64,000 bases of DNA from an uncultured Sulfitobacter sp. (GTDB taxonomy: Bacteria > Pseudomonadota > Alphaproteobacteria > Rhodobacterales > Rhodobacteraceae): NCBI GenBank assembly GCA_947502265.1, contig CANMZB010000003.1:62001-126000 (forward strand), in the 5' to 3' direction. The stretch's first letter is position 1. Each line of letters starts with the position of its first letter. This document shows, piece by piece, positions 60,274-64,000 of this stretch. The notes beneath the pieces are model-generated. The model saw only the letters and a program-made list of their open reading frames with translations, had not been told where the DNA came from and made no database searches. The translations under genes were made by a program, and so were the position numbers.

Positions 60274-60747
60274 TTAGTTGACGGATTGCGCGTCCACGAC
60301 ATCCTTGCCGATGGCGCGAGTCTTTGACGCGATCTGGATCTGGCGCGGCTTCAGGGCATCGGGCACCTGACGCTCCAGCTCGATGTGCAGCATCCCGTCC
60401 GCGTGGGTCGCGCCCGTGATGATCACATGATCGGCCAGATGGAAGCGCCGCTCGAACGCGCGGGTGGCAATGCCGCGATGCAGATAGGTTTTCGCATCGC
60501 CTTCGTCATCGGACTTGCGCGCGGAGACGATCAACGTTTTCTCGCGCACCTCGACGTTTAGGTCGGCATCGGCAAAGCCTGCGACAGCGATCGAAATGCG
60601 ATACGCATCATCTTTCAGCTTTTCGATATTGTAAGGCGGATAGGTCGGCTGTGCGGTTTCTGCGGTCAGCACGCGATCCATCAGATTGGCAATCTGGTCA
60701 AAGCCGACTGTGGAGCGGTAAAGCGGGGCAAAATCAAAATTACGCAT
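60274..60747 (-). CDS. Small heat-shock protein Hsp20 (IbpA-like)
   Basis: 157-aa alpha-crystallin-domain chaperone. N-terminal MRNFDFAPLYRSTVGFDQIANLMDRVL is IbpA-like; the crystallin domain (about 35-130) contains PPYNIEKLKDDAYRISIAVAGFADADLNVEVREKTLIVSA and YLHRGIATRAFERRFHLADHV. The C-terminus lacks a clear I-x-I motif (RQIQIASK approximates it). No clear RpoH or EcfG promoter was found upstream. Confidence 0.9.
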   Translation of the reverse strand: MRNFDFAPLYRSTVGFDQIANLMDRVLTAETAQPTYPPYNIEKLKDDAYRISIAVAGFADADLNVEVREKTLIVSARKSDDEGDAKTYLHRGIATRAFERRFHLADHVIITGATHADGMLHIELERQVPDALKPRQIQIASKTRAIGKDVVDAQSVN

Positions 60748-60871
60748 GGTTCATCCTCATGTTCGAGCGATAGGTGATCGGGCCTTCCCCATGGGACAGG
60801 CCCTGTTTTCAGATGCCAGAACCCTTAATAGGCGTCCTGACCAGTCAAATGTGGGGATTGTTTTCAGGCTT

Positions 60872-61675
60872 TCAAGAGCCACCGGAGCGGATGAATTTGG
60901 CGCCCCCCGATGTGCGGGTACCCACGCCGATACGGCGAATCCGTGCAACCGGCGGCGCGCCTTCGGCGATCATCTGCGCCTTGAGCGTTGTAACAAGGGC
61001 GGGCAATGCCATCCCCACGGTCAACTTTGTACCGTTCACCTGCGCCGCCCCCGATACGATGGACGCGATGCGGATCCGCTCCCCCTCGCGCCGGAAAACC
61101 GGGGCACCAGACGAGCCGAAAGTGGTGTTGCAATCCATCGCGACGACACCCCCAAACGCGCTCTGCACATGGCAGGTCTGTTGCAGGGAAGGCATCGTTT
61201 CGCGCCCGCGCCCATAAGAAACGACACTGACCGGACCGCTGGAGACCGCTTGCGGCTCGATCACGAAGGGCGCGATGACATGCGTTGCGATTGATTGATG
61301 CAGGCGCAACAACGCAGCGTCGCTGCCGATCCGCACGGCGGTGTTTTTGTCGGAAAAATTAAAGGCCGCGGGCCGCGCGATCTGGACCACTTTGCGCTCT
61401 GCCGCCACCCGCCCCTCGCGAAAACCTGCGCGGAATGTCAGTTCCTGCGGCTTCAGCGACGTGCCATCGGTGTTGTAAGTGCAATGCGCCGCCGTCAGCA
61501 CCAGATCGGGCGCAATCAACGTTGCGGTGCAAAAGCCGCTTTGCGCAATTTCCAACCGTCCGACAGCCTTCCACGGGCTTGCCTTTTCGATCCGGTCCAA
61601 CCCAACGAGCGGGGTTTCCGCCAGCACCGGCGTGGCCAGAAACAGAGCGATGAACACCGACTTAAGGTTTAACAA
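60872..61675 (-). CDS. Secreted trypsin-like serine protease, second of a tandem pair
   Basis: 267-aa protein with a signal peptide (cleaved after VLA, about residue 19). Catalytic triad is complete: His64 in TAAHC, Asp119 in GSDAALLRL, Ser189 in GSSGAP. I place the start at the TTG at 61675 because GGGGGCGAAG precedes it and it gives a lysine before the hydrophobic core; a GTG at 61657 is possible. It overlaps the end of its paralogue by 14 bases. The long frame open to 62008 is not conserved-looking and overlaps the neighbour. Confidence 0.8.
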   Translation of the reverse strand: MLNLKSVFIALFLATPVLAETPLVGLDRIEKASPWKAVGRLEIAQSGFCTATLIAPDLVLTAAHCTYNTDGTSLKPQELTFRAGFREGRVAAERKVVQIARPAAFNFSDKNTAVRIGSDAALLRLHQSIATHVIAPFVIEPQAVSSGPVSVVSYGRGRETMPSLQQTCHVQSAFGGVVAMDCNTTFGSSGAPVFRREGERIRIASIVSGAAQVNGTKLTVGMALPALVTTLKAQMIAEGAPPVARIRRIGVGTRTSGGAKFIRSGGS

Positions 61676-62477
61676 ACTTCGCCCCCATCCCCTGCTTTGC
61701 GTCCCCCACGCGCACGCGTCGCTCGCCCTGATTTGCGCCAAGATATACGCCATTTCCCGCCACCAGCTCTGCTTGAAGCTCGGCCAACGGCTGGCCCAGC
61801 GCAGTGCCCAGCGAGACCTGCGCGCCGCGCACTTCCGCCTTGGCCGAAACGACCGAAACGATTTGGGCCTCACCATCCTGAATGATGAAAATCGGCGCGC
61901 CGCTTGCGCCGAAATCAACAGCGCAAGAAGTGATAAGCACCCCTTCCTGACGCGCCAGCACCTCGCATACTTCCTGAAGCGACGGGGCTTCGGAGCGGTC
62001 AAGCGCATAGCTGACTACCCCCACGCTATCCCCCTGCCGCGGGCGCGCGGCGGTCTTGAACGGCCGGATAGAGACGTTGCGGATCGGTTGCGAAAGCTCC
62101 AGCAACGCCAGATCATTGCGCACACGCTTGGAAGACAGTTCTTCGTCATAGACATAATCGGGGTGGACGACAGCACGGGCCACGTCGCGGTAGGCACCCG
62201 CACGCCCGTTGCGCCAACCGGCAAGAAACTCCACACGACCTTCAGTGATCCGCTCGCGGGTATCGCGATCAAACAGGCAATGGGCCGCGGTCAGCACCAG
62301 CTTGGGCGCGATCAGCGCGCCGGTGCAAAATCCGGTGCCGTTGATATCGAGCCGGCCAACAGCCTCCCACGCTTTCGCATCGTCGCCATTGTCCAGACGG
62401 CGCAGATTATCGTTTTGGGCCGCTGCAGCGGATGAAAAAAGCAATCCGATCAGCGACAAGGCCATCCAACGCCGCAC
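61662..62477 (-). CDS. Secreted trypsin-like serine protease, first of a tandem pair
   Basis: 271-aa protein with a signal peptide (cleaved after AAA, about residue 20). Triad: His66 in TAAHC, Asp122 in RNDLALLEL, Ser192 in GASGAP. The start is GTG 62477 with GGGGG upstream and an Arg-rich N-terminus; ATG 62465 is the alternative. It overlaps the start of its paralogue. The two share the motif order NxxRRL...[31 protein letters not shown], so they arose by tandem duplication. Confidence 0.85.
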   Translation of the reverse strand: MRRWMALSLIGLLFSSAAAAQNDNLRRLDNGDDAKAWEAVGRLDINGTGFCTGALIAPKLVLTAAHCLFDRDTRERITEGRVEFLAGWRNGRAGAYRDVARAVVHPDYVYDEELSSKRVRNDLALLELSQPIRNVSIRPFKTAARPRQGDSVGVVSYALDRSEAPSLQEVCEVLARQEGVLITSCAVDFGASGAPIFIIQDGEAQIVSVVSAKAEVRGAQVSLGTALGQPLAELQAELVAGNGVYLGANQGERRVRVGDAKQGMGAKFVKP

Positions 62478-62548
62478 CCTATTTCCCCCGATTTGATTGA
62501 CAGACCGCTCATATATCCGGCGGTTAAGGCAGAATTAGGGCAAAATTT

Positions 62549-63910
62549 TCAACGTAAGCGGGGAACGGCGTCTTTCCGCCGCTGCCCATCCAGAAGCGCA
62601 GGCGGCTTCGGCCCGCCCCAGGCCCAATCCAGAAGCTCCACCGTGTGAACGACAGGCACCGCAGCGGCGGAGCCGATCTGCATCATGCAGCCGATGTTAC
62701 CCGCCGCGATGACATCGGGTTTCCTCGCCTCCAGCGTTTTGACTTTACGCTCTTTCAGCTGTGCCGATATCTCGGGCTGCAACAGGTTATACGTTCCCGC
62801 AGAACCGCAGCACAGATGCGAGTCGGCAGGTTCCACCACGTTAAACCCCGCCCGTTTAAGCAACGTTTTCGGGTGCGTCTTGATCTGCTGGCCATGCTGG
62901 AGCGAGCAAGCGGCGTGATAGGCGACGAGCATCGCCCCGTCCGGCCCGGTCCACTCCCTTGATGGTTGCCATGGCGTCCCCTGAGCGTCCGGCGCCGTCA
63001 GATCCACCAGAACTTCCGAAACGTCCTGGGCAATTGCTGCCACTCGCGCGGCATCTGCCGCCAACGGATCATTGCGAAACATGTGCCCGTAATCCTTGAC
63101 CGTGGTGCCACAGCCTGAGGTGTTGATCACGATGGCATCAAGACCTGCACCATCCATCTCGCGTACCCATGCGCGGATGTTTTTGGCCGCCGTCTTATGG
63201 CTCTCGGTGGTTTTTCCCATGTGATGCGTGAGCGCCCCACAGCATCCCGCGCCCTCGGCCACCACCACCTCGGCCCCAAGCCGCGTGAGCAACCTGATCG
63301 TCGCATCGTTGATGTCCGTGTTCAGCGCCTTTTGCGCACAACCCGTCATCAACGCCACACGCATTTTGCGCGCGCCCTTCGCGGCAAAGCTTTGCGGATC
63401 GTCATTGCGGCTGACCGGCGGGATATTTTCCGGTGCCATCTCCAACATCGCGCGCAACCGCACATCGGGCATAAGCCGCGCAAACGGCCGCCCGATTTTG
63501 GCCCCGATTAACGCCACGCGAAATCGCATCGGATAGGGCAGAATATGCGCCAGCACCCAACGCAATGCGCGGTCGCTGAAAGGGCGTTTGTAGGTCTGCT
63601 CGATATAGTCGCGCGCATGGTCCACCAAATGCATATAATGCACGCCCGAGGGGCAGGTCGTCATACAGGCCAGACAGCTTAAACAACGATCGATGTGTTT
63701 GACCGTTCTGGCATCCGGCACCCGCTCGTTTTCGAGCATGTCCTTGATCAGATAGATGCGCCCGCGCGGGCTGTCCAATTCGTCGCCCAGAATTTGATAG
63801 GTGGGGCAGGTTGCCGTGCAAAACCCGCAATGCACACAGGCGCGCAGAATTTCGTTACTGCGCCGGACCGCCGGATCTTTCAGTTGGGCGTCGGTAAATG
63901 TTGTCTGCAT
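62549..63910 (-). CDS. glcF: Glycolate oxidase iron-sulfur subunit GlcF
   Basis: 453-aa subunit of glycolate dehydrogenase. Two 4Fe-4S motifs are near the N-terminus: CVHCGFCTATCP and CLSCLACMTTCPSG. Two CCG domains follow (GAGCCGALTHHMG and HLCCGSAGTYNLLQP). It passes electrons from GlcDE to the quinone pool. ATG 63910 has AGAGGA upstream. The 81 bases before it encode the end of an unrelated membrane protein, so glcD/glcE are not directly adjacent. Confidence 0.92.
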   Translation of the reverse strand: MQTTFTDAQLKDPAVRRSNEILRACVHCGFCTATCPTYQILGDELDSPRGRIYLIKDMLENERVPDARTVKHIDRCLSCLACMTTCPSGVHYMHLVDHARDYIEQTYKRPFSDRALRWVLAHILPYPMRFRVALIGAKIGRPFARLMPDVRLRAMLEMAPENIPPVSRNDDPQSFAAKGARKMRVALMTGCAQKALNTDINDATIRLLTRLGAEVVVAEGAGCCGALTHHMGKTTESHKTAAKNIRAWVREMDGAGLDAIVINTSGCGTTVKDYGHMFRNDPLAADAARVAAIAQDVSEVLVDLTAPDAQGTPWQPSREWTGPDGAMLVAYHAACSLQHGQQIKTHPKTLLKRAGFNVVEPADSHLCCGSAGTYNLLQPEISAQLKERKVKTLEARKPDVIAAGNIGCMMQIGSAAAVPVVHTVELLDWAWGGPKPPALLDGQRRKDAVPRLR

Positions 63911-63919
63911 GTGCTTCCT

Positions 63920-64000
63920 CTAGCCTACGATCAGACTGGCAGAGGCCAGCCCGAACCATGGCACCGTTGTGCCCACCGCCCCGATCACGGCAGTCCACCG
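63920..64000 (-). CDS. C-terminal end of a membrane protein (partial)
   Basis: The window starts inside this gene on the minus strand. The last 26 residues are hydrophobic (RWTAVIGAVGTTVPWFG...ASLIVG), ending at TAG 63922-63920. The family cannot be named from so short an end. It does not resemble a GlcE C-terminus. Confidence 0.55.
   Translation of the reverse strand, partial: RWTAVIGAVGTTVPWFGLASASLIVG

Noticed and set aside
60748..60871. Heat-shock (RpoH) promoter before the hsp20 gene
   Set aside because: A CCTG ... CCTAT pair exists but its spacing (about 22) does not fit the alphaproteobacterial consensus.
61676..62008. Longer N-terminus of the second protease
   Set aside because: It overlaps the paralogous protease gene in another frame and lacks a signal peptide; starting at 61675 gives one.
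1..64000. tRNA, rRNA, CRISPR arrays, insertion sequences
   Set aside because: None recognised by eye on either strand; no cloverleaf ends, regularly spaced repeats or transposase-like frames.

Overview
The window looks like a chromosomal segment of a marine Rhodobacterales (Roseobacter-group) alphaproteobacterium. The evidence is moderately high G+C with Roseobacter-style coding, an EcfG/NepR/PhyR general stress response locus, a TAXI-type TRAP transporter, and several Rhodobacterales-typical conserved unknown families. I see no rRNA, tRNA, CRISPR array, insertion sequence or prophage. It reads as core chromosome with a few accessory or poorly characterised gene sets.

Layout. 1-10.4 kb: a truncated class A penicillin-binding protein, an ammonium transporter preceded by what looks like a decayed glnK, an aminotransferase/sulfurtransferase pair, smpB, and a Pqi (MCE) lipid-transport operon with pqiA split into two genes. 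10.5-16.9 kb: a four-gene unit on the minus strand (C-N hydrolase, large PLP amino-acid decarboxylase, ATP-grasp ligase, C45-type Ntn hydrolase) whose order suggests an uncharacterised amine or amide pathway. 17-26 kb: TRAP-TAXI transporter, membrane-anchored GltB-like oxidoreductase, a secreted unknown, and gabT divergent from a PuuR-like regulator.

26-33.7 kb: the general stress response locus (histidine kinase, EcfG sigma factor, NepR, PhyR). A symmetrical back-to-back pair of EcfG-type promoters lies between nepR and phyR, and further matches precede a DUF883/YqjE-like pair, a 59-aa membrane protein, an FNT channel and (at 39 kb) an HdeA-like periplasmic protein. 33.8-46.4 kb: a deacylase, an Hsp70-like ATPase, and an oligopeptide-type ABC importer whose operon also carries a P1 (DmpA/NylC) amidohydrolase, an alpha/beta hydrolase and a TTC38-like protein. 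The solute-binding gene is separated from the permeases by an inserted DUF1294/HdeA-like pair.

46.4-57.6 kb: FAH-family hydrolase, sulfotransferase divergent from a GT14-type glycosyltransferase, a HIT protein, and an eight-gene minus-strand operon built around an AAA ATPase, a coiled-coil protein, several small membrane proteins and families without known function. This operon is the best candidate here for an undescribed multi-component system. 57.7-64 kb: alpha/beta hydrolase, succinate-semialdehyde dehydrogenase (completing the GABA route with gabT), Hsp20, a tandem pair of trypsin-like proteases, glcF and a truncated membrane protein. Two copies of an intergenic repeat (35.1 and 46.4 kb) each begin at a stop codon and keep hairpin structure while changing stem sequence.
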